Part shown: one piece after another, positions 1-10,215 of the stretch | Numbering within the stretch: the stretch's first letter is position 1 | How the letters are laid out: every line of letters starts with the position of its first letter | NCBI GenBank assembly: GCA_903813345.2 | Contig: CAIIXF020000007.1 | Span: 26,878,698 to 26,942,697 of the forward strand | Reading direction: 5' to 3' | Length of the DNA: 64,000 nucleotides | Source of the DNA: Owenia fusiformis | Lineage: Eukaryota; Annelida; Polychaeta; Sabellida; Oweniidae | The notes under the pieces: model-generated | Database searches by the model: none | What the model was told of the DNA's origin: nothing | The model's input: only the letters and a program-made list of their open reading frames with translations | Position numbers and translations under genes: made by a program

Positions 1-475
1 TTCGCCAGAATATTCTCTTCGACTGTGATAATTGTCTAAAATGTTGGCGGCAGTCTTGAATTTTCACCAAGAAGGAGTGCGATTCGTGCTGGACAATGCG
101 GTTCAAAATTTGTAGAATGTCCATGGTATATGAGCCGAGAATCTAGTAAGAATATATATATGATCGTGAACTTTCGGACCGATGTCAACGTGATACCAAT
201 GTTATGCTGTCCTGATTTGCGAAGTTGCGACAAGATTCGTTACTATATAAGACATTTAATTTTTTAATTTTCGGAGAACTGGGTTTCGGAGAACTGGGTT
301 TCGGACAACTGGGTTTCGGAGAACTGGGTTTCGGACAACTGGGTTTCGGACAACTGGGTTTCGGACAACTGGGTTTCGGACAACTGGGTTGACCCCGTCA
401 CACAGACACTTTCAAAAGATCAAGAAGAAGACCAGATCACAGTGGCAAGATATGGAATAAAAAATGTTTACTTAC
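1..475 (-). other. Downstream part of the E75 gene (intron), no exon recognised
   Basis: This follows the donor of the last exon seen. It is AT-rich apart from the 15-bp minisatellite. Reading frames here (for example 36-233 on the minus strand) show no receptor similarity and lack a matching acceptor. Confidence 0.6.
273..390. repeat. 15-bp minisatellite, about 8 copies
   Basis: Eight near-perfect copies of GGA(G/C)AACTGGGTTTC in direct tandem. The only variation is G or C at position 4, arranged G,G,C,G,C,C,C,C. The period is a multiple of three, but there is no sign of coding use. Confidence 0.97.
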
Positions 476-550
476 CTAACAATTTTTCTGAGTGAAGAGC
501 ATTTAATGTACGGATATCCGGAACTTTCATAAGAAGTTTCGCAAACAACG
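476..550 (-). CDS. E75: E75 exon: LBD helices 10-11 with candidate heme-ligating His
   Basis: The exon reads (S)LFAKLLMKVPDIRTLNALHS then EKLL, matching the family pattern FAKLL..LPDLRTLN.LHSEKLL. The His in LHSEK aligns with the second heme-iron ligand of REV-ERB beta and E75. The acceptor is gttccag|CG and the donor TTAG|gtaagt. The exon ends one base into a codon, so at least one further exon (end of helix 11 and any F domain) is required. No good candidate exists in 1-475, so it probably lies before this window. Confidence 0.94.
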
Positions 551-1325
551 CTGGAACATAAAACCACAAGATCATGTAACAAAAAAGTTACATAACGCGA
601 CTAGAAAGGATAGAGATGAGTCGAGACTATGTTTTGAAAAAATTGTCACAATTTTAAAATATTTCTTGCTCTCTTCATTAGATGTCACTCATATTTCCTA
701 AAAGTCCAAATGTTCTGACTTTATTTCAGTATAATCCTTAAAAATGAGAATAAATGGATGAATTTGGACATTTCTGTATTTTAAATTTTTAATAAGTTCT
801 ATATCTAAGGATTTAGGCCCTGGACTCAGAGCAATGTGGAGTGACCGTTCCTCGAAGGTGTTCCTTTCCAAAATTTGCATGAGATGTGGAGCATCGAGTG
901 TTAATTCTAGGAAACAATGCCTGAAAGGAATGGTCATTTCACAATGCATTGAGTCTTGGGCTTAAATTCTTTTCACACATTGAAAATTTTTTTCTACAAT
1001 ATCATCTAAAAGATAAGAAATCCCTAAAAGAACATATTTGAAATAAATTTTTTTGCAAGGGTAAAGTTATCAATTTCAATCTGAAGAGTCCAAATATTTT
1101 GCTACTATAGTATGAATTAAGAAACAAATCACTTCACTTGATATTCTGCCAATATTAGCCATCACTCGTTTCACTAAAACTCTCAGTGAAAGGCCACATT
1201 TGAGCTCATTAAGACAGTTTAAGAATCAAAATGGTTGAATCATTTGTAGCACTCAGTGGGCAAAGTGGCTAGCTAATGGGGATTAAGAGCAAATTGGATC
1301 AGATTCGATAAATGTGCATGCTTAC
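551..1325 (-). other. E75 intron 8
   Basis: A 775-bp intron between the helix 9 and helix 10-11 exons. It includes one copy of a dispersed repeat (877-1100) that recurs at 56027-56240. Confidence 0.9.
877..1100 (+). repeat. Dispersed repeat, copy 1
   Basis: Similar over about 200 bp to 56027-56240, sharing AGGAAACAATGCCTGA, then TGCATTGAG, GGGCTTAAAT, TTTCTACAA and CAATTTCAATCTG in the same order. No ends or coding content were recognised. Confidence 0.7.
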
Positions 1326-1427
1326 ATGGATCTTCAGGATGATTCTTTGCCATCATTTTCTGGAGACATTCCATTATTTTGCTCTGAATACTGTCAATCT
1401 GCTCAGAATTTCTAAGACCAGGCCTAT
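1326..1427 (-). CDS. E75: E75 exon: LBD helices 9 and 10
   Basis: Joined in frame it reads (D)RPGLRNSEQIDSIQSK, then IMECLQKMMAKNHPEDP(S). DRPGLRN is a hallmark of E75 (REV-ERB has DRSG). The rest is the helix 9 region ending KNHP, as in REV-ERB beta. The acceptor is ttttgcag|ATA and the donor CCAT|gtaagc. The surrounding sequence carries no other conserved reading frame. Confidence 0.94.
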
Positions 1428-1918
1428 CTGCAAAAAAATTATTAGACTTTCTTCTATCAAACTCTTTTTAGACCAGGCCTATATATCTGCAAAAACTCAT
1501 GCATCTGTAAAAATTTCATGATGAATGGATGAGTAGTTTTCCTAAAATTTTGATGACAAGATTTATGGAAAAAATGGCCCCAAATTATTTACCAAGCATG
1601 CCCAAAATCTAATCAGATCTTGGCACTAAGTCTGCTATTGCATCTGTAAAAGTTTTAAAAATACTATATTCTGATTGGCTGAAATTTATAAGATATGTGT
1701 GAAAAGTTAAAATGAAGATATCATGTCTTCGTTTCCAGTTGCTCCACAATAATTTCACAGTTCATCAATTTGATTTATTGGATGAAACTCACTGTTATGA
1801 ATACAATGTTCATTAATCTTTTGAAAATGTTTTTGTTTGATAGTATTAAAATTGAAAATGTATCTCATTAATCTTTATGGTTATTTATACACAGATCTAG
1901 TTCATTTACCCATAGACA

Positions 1919-2031
1919 AGGCATTAACATGCAAAATGTCACTACCTGTCATCTGTTGCCAAACGCTGAACGACATCCACAAAAAAGTTGGAGACTATGA
2001 GAACATGTCACCACTTCTGGTGGTGACATAC
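1919..2031 (+). repeat. ATGTCACCAC-family short interspersed element, copy 1
   Basis: Starts GCATTAACATGCAAAATGTCA, has the internal CCACAAAAAAGTTGGAGACTA, and ends in the hairpin ATGTCACCACTTCTGGTGGTGACAT. Ends are inverted relative to each other (ATGTCACCAC / GTGGTGACAT). The same design recurs at 2209, 9207, 13930, 17850 and, degenerate, at 51935. Confidence 0.75.
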
Positions 2032-2208
2032 TAAAATTGGTGACATAACAAAACTGGATTTATACGACAGGACTCAAAAGGCTTTATAGAAAAATGGATA
2101 TGAAAACAATTTTTCATTTTGCTAATAAGCCAAATGTTGAAACCATATGTAGGACACAAAATGTTGAACAACTTATTCTATAAAATACAAATAAATTCTG
2201 AGTTAATA

Positions 2209-2318
2209 AAGGCATGCAAAATGTCACCAGATACCATTTGTTACAGACATTGACCACCAAACGCCATCCACAAAAAGTTGGAAACTATAACAATATGTCA
2301 CCATAAGTGGTGAGATGA
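2209..2318 (+). repeat. ATGTCACCAC-family short interspersed element, copy 2
   Basis: Shows the same order of blocks: GGCATGCAAAATGTCACCAG, CCATTTGTTACAGA, CCACAAAAAGTTGGAAACTA, then ATATGTCACCATAAGTGGTGA. Confidence 0.75.
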
Positions 2319-2432
2319 TAAGTCTTCCCAAATTTGGTAATATGTGTGTTAAAAGACAGTTACATCACTTTACTCATTTGACATCATTTACCGATTTAAA
2401 CTTAAGAAAATGTCTGATTTGATAATCCTTAC

Positions 2433-2553
2433 CTGCTGTGACGATGATAATGGCGGAAAACAAAGCCATTTCTTCATCTGTAAGATTAAAGCTATTAATT
2501 CTGTTCGAGAAATCAAACATGGAGTCCAGAAGAAACCCGGCGCTGTTCGTAAC
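2433..2553 (-). CDS. E75: E75 exon: LBD helices 7 and 8
   Basis: Translation is VTNSAGFLLDSMFDFSNRIN, then SFNLTDEEMALFSAIIIVTA plus one base of Asp. It matches the E75/REV-ERB block that reads roughly LLDSMF.F...NS..LTD.E..LF.A..L..DR, ending in helix 8. The acceptor is atttcag|GTT and the donor GCAG|gtaagg. The 1-base overhang (G) joins AT of the next exon to give Asp, restoring the conserved ADRPGL motif. This join links exons 1 kb apart. Confidence 0.95.
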
Positions 2554-3002
2554 CTGAAATGAAATAAAATATCAGTCGTTTCCAGTCAGCCAAAGAGCAT
2601 CTGGGTGATGCACTCTTTGGAAAATATGTTTTTACAATCTGAAGAGTGAAATATAGATATTCTGATTGAAACCTAGTTGCCCTCACTTAAAAAACATAAA
2701 AATTGCATATTATGACTGTACTTTAGAAAGAAATGTGAAAATGAGAATTATATAATTTATATGTTTATCCCATACTTAGTACTGTTATAGGTAAATAACA
2801 TGCGAGAATATAATCGATATCTGAGGTGAGCGGGTGATACATATCTCCAGCTGAGGTGAGAATTTAAAATTGTTGAGGACTTTAAATTGAGATAAAATAT
2901 TCATGTTTTGATTGTAATCATCATTTGTAATTACAACATTATGGTTCCCTAACATTCAATGCATATTTAATTCTCATAATCTACTAAGTATAGGATAAAT
3001 TA

Positions 3003-6000
3003 GTTATTGAATGCTCGATTTTTGATACAGGGTATATCCCTCAGTAAATACAATAAATACTGTAACGTTTTTCCCGTGGGTCAGGAATGCGGGGAAAATG
3101 CGGGGAAGGTGGACCCTCCCGCGTGTTACTTAATTGCGGGATTATACGGAGCGGCGTTGACTCCGCTCGCTACAGTCGCCTGAGATGTTACTCCAAGGGA
3201 ATGCAAGGGGAAAGAAAGTATTACGCAATCTGGGTTTGCACTACACAAGTTCCCTCTGGAACTCACTACAATACAACAATGAACATTCAAGTACAGAATA
3301 AAAATAAAGTTATATATTTGCTCTTTATGAGCCAAACAATGGTTTAGAAACAATAGACAATTATGTACAGAGTTGAACTCAAACTACACTAAGCTATATA
3401 ATCACTAATGCCTTAAGGCAGAAAAAATACCTGTGATGTTACTTGAAGGTCTCTAAAGTTACTATAAGAAAGTAAGATCAAATCGTGTTTCACTTTAATC
3501 AGTTCCACAAAAGATAAAGGTTGATATCACTTGAATGTCTCTAAAGTCGCCACATAAAATAATCATGAACTCATATTAAACAATCACTATAACATTAGAT
3601 GTCTTTGTTTGTGTCTTCTTCAGCAATTGTGGGATGCACCTCTTGTCTTTGTATTCCGTTGTCTGTCCTGAAATAAAATGGCGCTCCTGGCCACGGGACC
3701 CCACTGTCTACTTATCTAGTTTATTAATGTACAACCTGGTGCAAATATTCTTAAAATCCGGAATCCAAGTTGCAATCTGGTGCAACGATCCTACTCAATG
3801 GGTGCAAAAGCCCTTATATCTCTTGATCATAGGTGCAATGTTTCTGTGTGCCCCTGTTCCTTAACCAGGGTGCAATTCCTCTATATGCCCTTGTTCCTTA
3901 ACCAAGGTGCATCTTGCCCCTGTTCCTTAACCAGGGTGCAAGTCCTTTTATGTGCCCTTGTTCCTTAACCAAGGTGCACCTTGCCCCTGTCCCTTAACCA
4001 GGGTGCAAGTCCTTTATATGCCCTTATTAAACTTTGCACCTATGTCCAGTTTGCAATTCCCTTATATGCCCTTGTTCCTAACCAAGGTGCATCTTGCCCC
4101 TGTTCCTTAACCAGGGTGCAAGTCTTCTATATTCCATTATCCAAGTTGCAATCAGGTGCAAACGTCCTTAAATCCTTTATCCAAGTTATAATCACGTGCA
4201 AATGTCCTTAAATCCTTAATCCGAGGTGCAACAGGGTGCAAATGTCCTTAAATCCTTAATCCGAGGTGCAACCGGGTGCAAATGTCCTTATTGGGTGCAA
4301 CCTGGTGCAAATGTCCTTAAATCCTTAATCCGAGGTGCAACCTGGTGCAAATGTCCTTAAATCCTTAATCCGAGGTGCAACCGGGTGCAAATGTCCTATA
4401 TGGGTGCAACCTGGTGCAAGTATTCTTAAATCCTTAATCCGAGGTGCAACCGGGTGCAAGTTTCCTTAAATCCTCAATCCGAGGTGCAACCTGGTGCAAG
4501 TTTCCCGAAATTCCTTTATCCAAGTTGCAACCAGGTGCAAATGTGATTTAGGGGTGCAACCTGGTGCAAGTATCCTTAAATCCTGAATCCGAGGTGCAAC
4601 CGGGTGCAAATGTCCTTATGGGATGCAACCTGGTGCAAATTTCCTTAAATCCTTAATCCGAGGTGCAACCGGGTGCAAATGTCCTTATGGGGTGCAACCT
4701 GGTGCAAGTATCCTTAAATCCTTAATCCGAGGTGCAACCGGGTGCAAATATCCACTATGGGTGCAATCGGATGCAAATATACGCTATGGGTGCAACCGGG
4801 TGCAAATATCCTTAATCATAGGTGCAATGTCTCTGTGTGCCCCTGTTCCTAACCAGGGTGCAATTCCTCTATATGCCCTTGTTCCTTAACCAAGGTGCAT
4901 CTTGCCCCTGTTCCTTAACCAGGGTGCAAGTCCTTTTATGTGCCCTTGTTCCTTAACCAAGGTGCACCTTGCCCCTGTCCCTTAACCAGGGTGCAAGTCC
5001 TTTATATCTCTTATTATACTTTGCACCTATGTCCAGGTTGCAATCATGGGTACAAATGCCCCTTGCACCAATATGGGGTTGCAAAGTTGGTTGCAACTCT
5101 CCAAAATATCCTTCCGTTGATTATCTTGGGTGCAAATATCCCTTGCACCAATCTGGGGTTGCAAAGTCGGGTGCAACTCTCCCAAATCTCCTGGGGTTGC
5201 AAGATTGAGTGCAACTCTCCCAAAAATTCCTTCACACCTATTCCAAGTGGTTGATATGGGTGCAAATATCCCTTGCACCAATATGGGGTTGCAAGTTGGG
5301 TGCAACTCTCCCAAATGACCTTCACACCTGGTGCAAATATTCCTTGCACCAATATGGGGTTGCAAAGTTGGTTGCAACTCTCCAAAATATCCTTCCGTTG
5401 ATTATCTTGGGTGCAAATATCCCTTGCACCAATCTGGGGTTGCAAAGTCGGGTGCAACTCTCCCAAATCTCCTGGGGTTGCAAGATTGAGTGCAACTCTC
5501 CCAAAAAATTCCTTCACACCTATTCCAGGTGGTTGATATGGGTGCAAATATTCCTTGCACCGATATGGGGTTGCAAATTGGGTGCAACTCTCCCAAATGA
5601 CCTTCACACCTGGTGCAAATATTCCTTGCACCAATATGGGGTTGCAAAGTTGGTTGCAACTCTCCAAAATATCCTTCCGTTGATTATCTTGGGTGCAAAT
5701 ATCCCTTGCACCAATCTGGGGTTGCAAAGTCGGGTGCAACTCTCCCAAATCTCCTGGGGTTGCAAGATTGAGTGCAACTCTCCCAAAAAATTCCTTCACA
5801 CCTATTCCAGGTGGTTGATATGGGTGCAAATATTCCTTGCACCGATATGGGGTTGCAAATTGGGTGCAACTCTCCCAAATGACCTTCACACCTGGTGCAA
5901 ATATTCCTTGCACCAATATGGGGTTGCAAAGTTGGTTGCAACTCTCCAAAATATCCTTCCGTTGATTATCTTGGGTGCAAATATCCCTTGCACCAATCTG

Positions 6001-7109
6001 GGGTTGCAAAGTCGGGTGCAACTCTCCCAAATCTCCTGGGGTTGCAAGATTGAGTGCAACTCTCCAAAAAAATTCCTTCACACCTATTCCAGGTGGTTGA
6101 TATGGGTGCAAATATTCCTTGCACCGATATGGGGTTGCAAATTGGGTGCAACTCTCCCAAATATCCTTCACACCTATTCAAGGTGGTTGATATGGGTGCA
6201 AATATCCCTTGCACCAATATGGGGTTGCAAAGTCGGGTGCAACTCTCCCAAATCTCCTGGGGTTGCAAGATTGAGTGCAACTCTCCCAAAAGTCCTTCAC
6301 ACCTATTCCAGGTGGTTATAATGGGTGCAAATATTCCTTGCACCAATCGGGGGTTGCAAGTTGGTTGCAACTCTCCCGGAAATAACAATATAATGTTGAG
6401 TAAAAAAATGAATAAAAATACACACACAATTTCTATACAATCCGATATGACTCTCTAAATTAATGTTCAAAATGTCCAGGCTAAAAAATGGACAAACCGT
6501 GATGATATTTTATCAACAATCTTTCGTCAATTACTCAACAAAATATTCTTACTTACGACCCCGTGGTTGTTCCAGTCTGTAAATCCGTTTATTCCTTGTC
6601 GCACAACAACTTGACAAACTGGTCAAATTCCTTTTATATGCCCCGCGCGGACGTTTTGGACTGCATAAATCTGATTGGTTAATACCGCCAAAAAACTAGG
6701 TTAGTATGCCGATGAGGTACCTCAATGGGCGATAATATGAAATTTCCGTGGATGATCATGTCACTAAAATGCTAAAAACGTGATCAATTAACTCGAAAAT
6801 GATTAAAAATCAAAGTTCCTATGAAAGATTACATTCCAATAATTGATCCGCCACTCGCCTAAACTCACCAGTTCCACTGAAATTCCTGTAAAATGGCTTC
6901 GTTTTCCGATTTCGAAAGAATAATTATATTGTCTTCCTTATTTCCGGAATTTCTTATCAAAACCGGTATTGGTGAAACGAAAACACTAAAATCAATAATC
7001 AATTTTCATCACAATACAATATATCAACCCTCGGTCCCTGCGGTCCCTCGGGTAGATATATTGTATTTCCCTCAGATATACCCTGTATCAAAAACTTCCA
7101 TTAAATAAC
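3003..7109. mobile_element. Element with about 45-bp terminal inverted repeats enclosing a satellite
   Basis: The left end GTTATTGAATG...TTTTTGATACAGGGTATATC is matched in inverse orientation at the right end (GATATACCCTGTATCAAAAA...CATTAAATAAC, to 7109). Both ends continue inward with a CCCTCA/TGAGGG block and ATACAAT. Nothing inside resembles a transposase; most of the interior is the GTGCAA satellite. Superfamily unknown and no clear target duplication. A shorter element at 38301-38475 has similar tips (GGTTATT / AATAGCC). Confidence 0.6.
3729..6380. repeat. GTGCAA-rich satellite with a 282-bp higher-order unit
   Basis: 2.65 kb made of short blocks built on GGTGCAA, GGTTGCAA and the inverse TTGCACC. 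3729-5030 is irregular (for example CCTTAATCCGAGGTGCAACC repeated). From about 5033 a higher-order unit of exactly 282 bp appears; the landmark TTCACACCTGGTGCAAATAT begins at 5321, 5603 and 5885. Because 282 is divisible by three and stop codons are absent, both strands show frames of about 370 codons, which are artefacts of periodicity and not genes. Confidence 0.95.
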
Positions 7110-7287
7110 CTCTATATATCTTATAAGACTGAAAAAATTTCAAATTTATATATTTTAACAATAATTTTGCTTATAGCTCACTTGCAAAATATTACCAGAA
7201 CAAAACATTTAAAAACAATAACTAAAACACTAGAGAACTCAGACAACTTTATAAATAAATTTAAAATTAATTCAATAATCGTCTTAC

Positions 7288-7398
7288 TGTCTGTGATGGT
7301 ATCCTCTTAAAAAGACGGCCATCATGGAACATCATGGTATTTGTTTTCGAGTCAAAAAGACAAGTCAAGTGAAACAGCAAAACTTCAAATGTCCCAGC
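7288..7398 (-). CDS. E75: E75 exon: LBD helix 5 to beta-hairpin region
   Basis: The 37-codon exon begins AGTFEVLLFHLTCLFDSKTN. AGTFEVL is the diagnostic helix-5 start of E75/REV-ERB receptors, and LFDSKTNTMMF matches the following beta turn. The acceptor is attccag|GCT and the donor ACA|gtaaga, both in phase 0. Odd point: the family normally reads VLMVRFA.LFD, so the helix-5 Arg is replaced by His here (LLFHLT). The second half (HDGRLFKRIPSQT) is weakly conserved, as it is across the family. The exon was placed by its splice sites and by fit between the two neighbouring exons. Confidence 0.92.
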
Positions 7399-8722
7399 CT
7401 GGAATAATGAACATTTTTTAATTTGTGAAAACAGGTACTTATGAAATACAATGTACTGGTATTTGTTTCATTTTAACCGTTATATTCTTTATTCAGTCTG
7501 ATTGGTTTTCCCTAACCTCTTTTATATTTACTTTTTAAAATCATATAGACATATTTATATAAAAGTGATAAAGACATCCGATGGGGTGTATGGCTTATCG
7601 CAAGCTAAACTATTTAGATAGTATATTGTTGTGAATCTTATGGGAAATTGTTTCCATTCCAAAGGTAAATCTATACAGATATGTAATAGTATACAGAATT
7701 GAAATAACTAAAAGAACAACTCATTAGCAGGTATTTTAATATAAGGCGTCTATAAAAAGATTCTTAATTTGATCCCAAACTAGTTTATTCACAATGTTTA
7801 TAATGAATTACACAGGACGCCCAAGGGGTGGTGGGTTCGATCCATGATAAATTTCCCAGCATGCCCAAACTTTATCAGATGAAAAGATTTCTTGAGTGGT
7901 AAAATTGCAAAATTTGCCAATTAAATCCCTGGGATTTGTTGAATGTGTTATTACCTGAGACTCCTATGCATTTGCGTTTTGTGCAAAATGTTCATCCATT
8001 TGTAATGTCTTATATGTTATTAGGCAATAAATAGGATACTAGCAATAATGTCTCTTACACTGTCTTATTATATAGTACTACAGATAAAAAATAAAAAATG
8101 ATCGTGTAAAAGAGGTTGAGGAGCAACGTGCTGTTACTTGTAAATTTTATCCAACTATGACATTGGGTAGGTGTAATTACTGAACACAGGGAAACTTAGT
8201 TTATAGAGTTTGAGGATTTAGAGAGTAATGAAATTTAAACTTGTGAACCCTGCGAAATTTAATGCCAAGAATTGTGATTTCTCAAAATTTGCGAAAATTA
8301 AAACTTGCAAAATTAAGCAAGAGTACGGTATTACACTTTTCAAGTGTTTGTTTTAAAGCATGATAAAAATAAATAGACACATAATATATGGTTTGCACTT
8401 TATATTCATTACTGGGTCAATGACAGAGTAATTTGACCTGCTGCATACGTGATATACAGAATGCTAGTACAAATTTTTTAAAATTTTTTTTATATTTCCT
8501 TTATTTCATAATACATCATACAAACAGATACAGGGCCTACGCCGAAGCATTATTGGCCCTGTTGAAGTAGTTACAATATAAGTTAAAATAGGTCACAATG
8601 TAAAAATGATAGATATAGAACATATTTATGAACATGAAAATAATCTTGAAAACGTGAAGACAGGTCAGGTCTTGCTAGTACAAATCATTCTACCTCTGCA
8701 GATCCACCCCTTAAATCCTCAC
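7399..8722 (-). other. E75 intron 5
   Basis: A 1324-bp AT-rich intron. Apart from a possible retroelement 3' end at 8475-8600, nothing was recognised. GGGTTCGATCC at about 7826-7836 resembles a tRNA B box but has no partner A box. Confidence 0.9.
8475..8600 (-). mobile_element. Possible 3' tail of a non-LTR retrotransposon (LINE)
   Basis: Read on the minus strand, a GC-rich hairpin (AGGGCC...GGCCCT around a CTTCGGCG loop) is followed by TGTATGATGTATTATGAAATAAAG and a poly-A/T-rich end. This is the arrangement of CR1/jockey-like 3' ends. No reverse transcriptase remains. The assignment is inference from layout. Confidence 0.35.
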
Positions 8723-8875
8723 CTTTAATAGGGTGACTTGGTCCTCCTGGCATAGAATGGGGAATCCAGGAATCTGCTTAGCAAAGTCCACTACATTCTT
8801 AATTGAGGGAATAAAGTTGGATGACATATCTTCGGCAACTCCATTGTCCCCTGTTGGTGAATTTAGAGGACATGC
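8723..8875 (-). CDS. E75: E75 exon: LBD helix 3 to helix 5, with candidate heme-ligating Cys
   Basis: The 51-codon exon starts ACPLNSPTGD and ends in the nuclear-receptor LBD signature VVDFAKQIPGFPILCQEDQ-VTLLK (helices 3-5). The second residue, Cys in LACPLN, aligns with the Cys that ligates heme iron in E75 and REV-ERB beta. The acceptor is tttctag|GCA and the donor AAG|gtgagg; both boundaries fall between codons. A second Cys (ILCQED) is not part of the usual pattern. The adjacent exons fit in frame. Confidence 0.95.
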
Positions 8876-9206
8876 CTAGAAATGTCAAGTTGTTTGTTTA
8901 TTGTCTTGTTCTTGTTTATTGTACATTACATTACAATACAATATAATACATTTGAAATGCTAGAGTTAAGTGTTTGAAATTAAGTGTGATATAATATTGT
9001 ATACAAAGCTGTAGTTCTATTCAAATCTATTTAATTTACCTTGATATTTACAAGGTCAGATTATTCAAAAATATTTTTAATTATCCAATAATTTTTTATT
9101 GTCTTGTTTGACATAAATGTAAGTTCAATATACACAATGATTAAGTCTTTTAATATACATGTTTTACACAAATGGCACCATTTGGTAGTTTAGCATGATG
9201 AAACAA

Positions 9207-9321
9207 AGCATTAAAATGCAAAATGTCACCACTTGCCATTTGTTACAGATGCCCAATGCAGACGAACACCATCCACAAAAATTTGGAGACTAAACCATTA
9301 TGTACTATCAAGTGGTGACAT
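9207..9321 (+). repeat. ATGTCACCAC-family short interspersed element, copy 3
   Basis: Contains GCATTAAAATGCAAAATGTC, CACTTGCCATTTGTTACAGA, CCATCCACAAAAATTTGGAG and ends AAGTGGTGACATA, in the same order as the other copies. Confidence 0.75.
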
Positions 9322-9515
9322 AAAAACTGTTTTTTTTCCAAAATGAGCCCCAAAATAGGAGCAAGGATCAACAGTCTAAAGTACGTAACAGTATGGACTC
9401 ACATAAAACTAATATGAGAATTGGCTCATATATTTCTACAAAAAGAAAAAAAAGAAAAAAATTCTACAGTATATATAAGCCAAAAAAAAAATGCTGAAGA
9501 GGGAATTTCTTTAGA

Positions 9516-9682
9516 GTGAAACCTGTAAAGTGGAACACCTCTAGATGTGGAACATCTCTGTTAGTGGAACACTTTAGAGTCTCAAGACGAATGTTAAATG
9601 AACCTCTATAAGTGGAACACCTCCCAGGTGGAACACCTTTTAGAGGTATCAAAGGTGTTTCACTTAGACAGGTCTTACTGTA
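9516..9682. mobile_element. GTGGAACACC miniature element, copy 1
   Basis: Begins GTGAAACCTGTAAAGTGGAA and ends TTAGACAGGTCTTACTGTA, so the tips are inverted copies of a CAGTAAGACCTGT-like sequence. The interior repeats GTGGAACACC and shares TTAGAGGTATCAAAGGTGTT with 45371-45536. TA-flanked, Tigger/pogo-like tips; no coding capacity. Confidence 0.6.
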
Positions 9683-9877
9683 TTTAAGATTTAGATGCTA
9701 TCATGTGATAAGATTTCATCTTTTGAGAAACTTCTCCCTAAAATTACTGAAATAATTGTTATTGTTAGTACCTCAGTTGAAATACTTGATTTTGATTGGT
9801 CAACGAGCGGTGAATAATTTTAACTGTACACCGCGCAATGCATTGCCGGTGAATAATATTCCCAGCATTCCACTAAA

Positions 9878-10072
9878 ATGACGTCATTATCAGACGATAA
9901 AATGGCCGCCGCTAGCACTAGCCGTTTCAAAAATGTTGAAGATGAGGATATTATTAGTCTCTTAGAGAGTAAAGACAGTCAAAATACGAAGAAAAATCTA
10001 AAACTTTGTACAAAGCTTTTAATGGACTTCGCCCAGGAGAGTAATTTGACTCCATTGAGTGAACTTACTGCC
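9878..10072 (+). pseudogene. N-terminal fragment of a Crypton-like / DUF3504-type recombinase
   Basis: The frame begins MTSLSDDKMAAASTSRFKNV and continues EDEDIISLLESKDSQNTKKN, then LKLCTKLLMDFAQESNL. The pattern RF..(V)...I..LL..KDS.NTKK....... L..DF..E is that of the N-terminal SAM-like part of Crypton tyrosine recombinases and their domesticated relatives (DUF3504: KCTD1, ZMYM, QRICH1). The similarity fades after about residue 65 and the frame stops at 10108, so no catalytic domain is present. It lies opposite to E75 within its intron 4, about 100 bp from the hinge exon. Assignment is from pattern memory and needs a profile search. Confidence 0.5.
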
Positions 10073-10215
10073 ATGACTACGGTCTCGGTTTACAGTCTCG
10101 GGATATAATTTTGACAGTAAACCTCTGGAGAGGTAAATAATTGTATATTGTATATTATTACATGTTTTTTTCCTAGGTTGCCCATCTTGAGAGTTAATAT
10201 ATAGTTATTTCCTAC

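Larger units (their letters stand above)
1428..2432 (-). other. E75 intron 7
   Basis: A 1005-bp AT-rich intron holding two copies of the ATGTCACCAC short element (1919-2031 and 2209-2318) side by side. Confidence 0.9.
2554..7287 (-). other. E75 intron 6
   Basis: A 4.7-kb intron occupied almost entirely by an element with inverted ends (3003-7109) that contains a GTGCAA satellite. 2554-3002 is AT-rich with nothing recognised. Confidence 0.9.
8876..10215 (-). other. E75 intron 4
   Basis: A 1340-bp intron. It contains an ATGTCACCAC element (9207-9321), a GTGGAACACC element (9516-9682) and, on the opposite strand, a Crypton-like fragment (9878-10072). Confidence 0.9.

Noticed and set aside
5044-6321. 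Frames of about 370-375 codons on both strands
   Set aside because: They arise from the stop-free 282-bp satellite unit, whose length is a multiple of three. The translations are periodic in both strands and have no start or splice context.
7820-7840. GGGTTCGATCC, a tRNA-like B box
   Set aside because: There is no A box at a suitable distance and no cloverleaf; probably chance or a SINE scrap.
8583-8595. TTAAAATAGGTCA, a match to the E75/REV-ERB binding site, inside the E75 gene (possible autoregulation)
   Set aside because: AGGTCA is expected about 30 times in 64 kb of double-stranded DNA, and an AT-rich 5' flank is unremarkable here. It also lies within or next to a suspected retroelement tail. 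Chromatin data would be needed.
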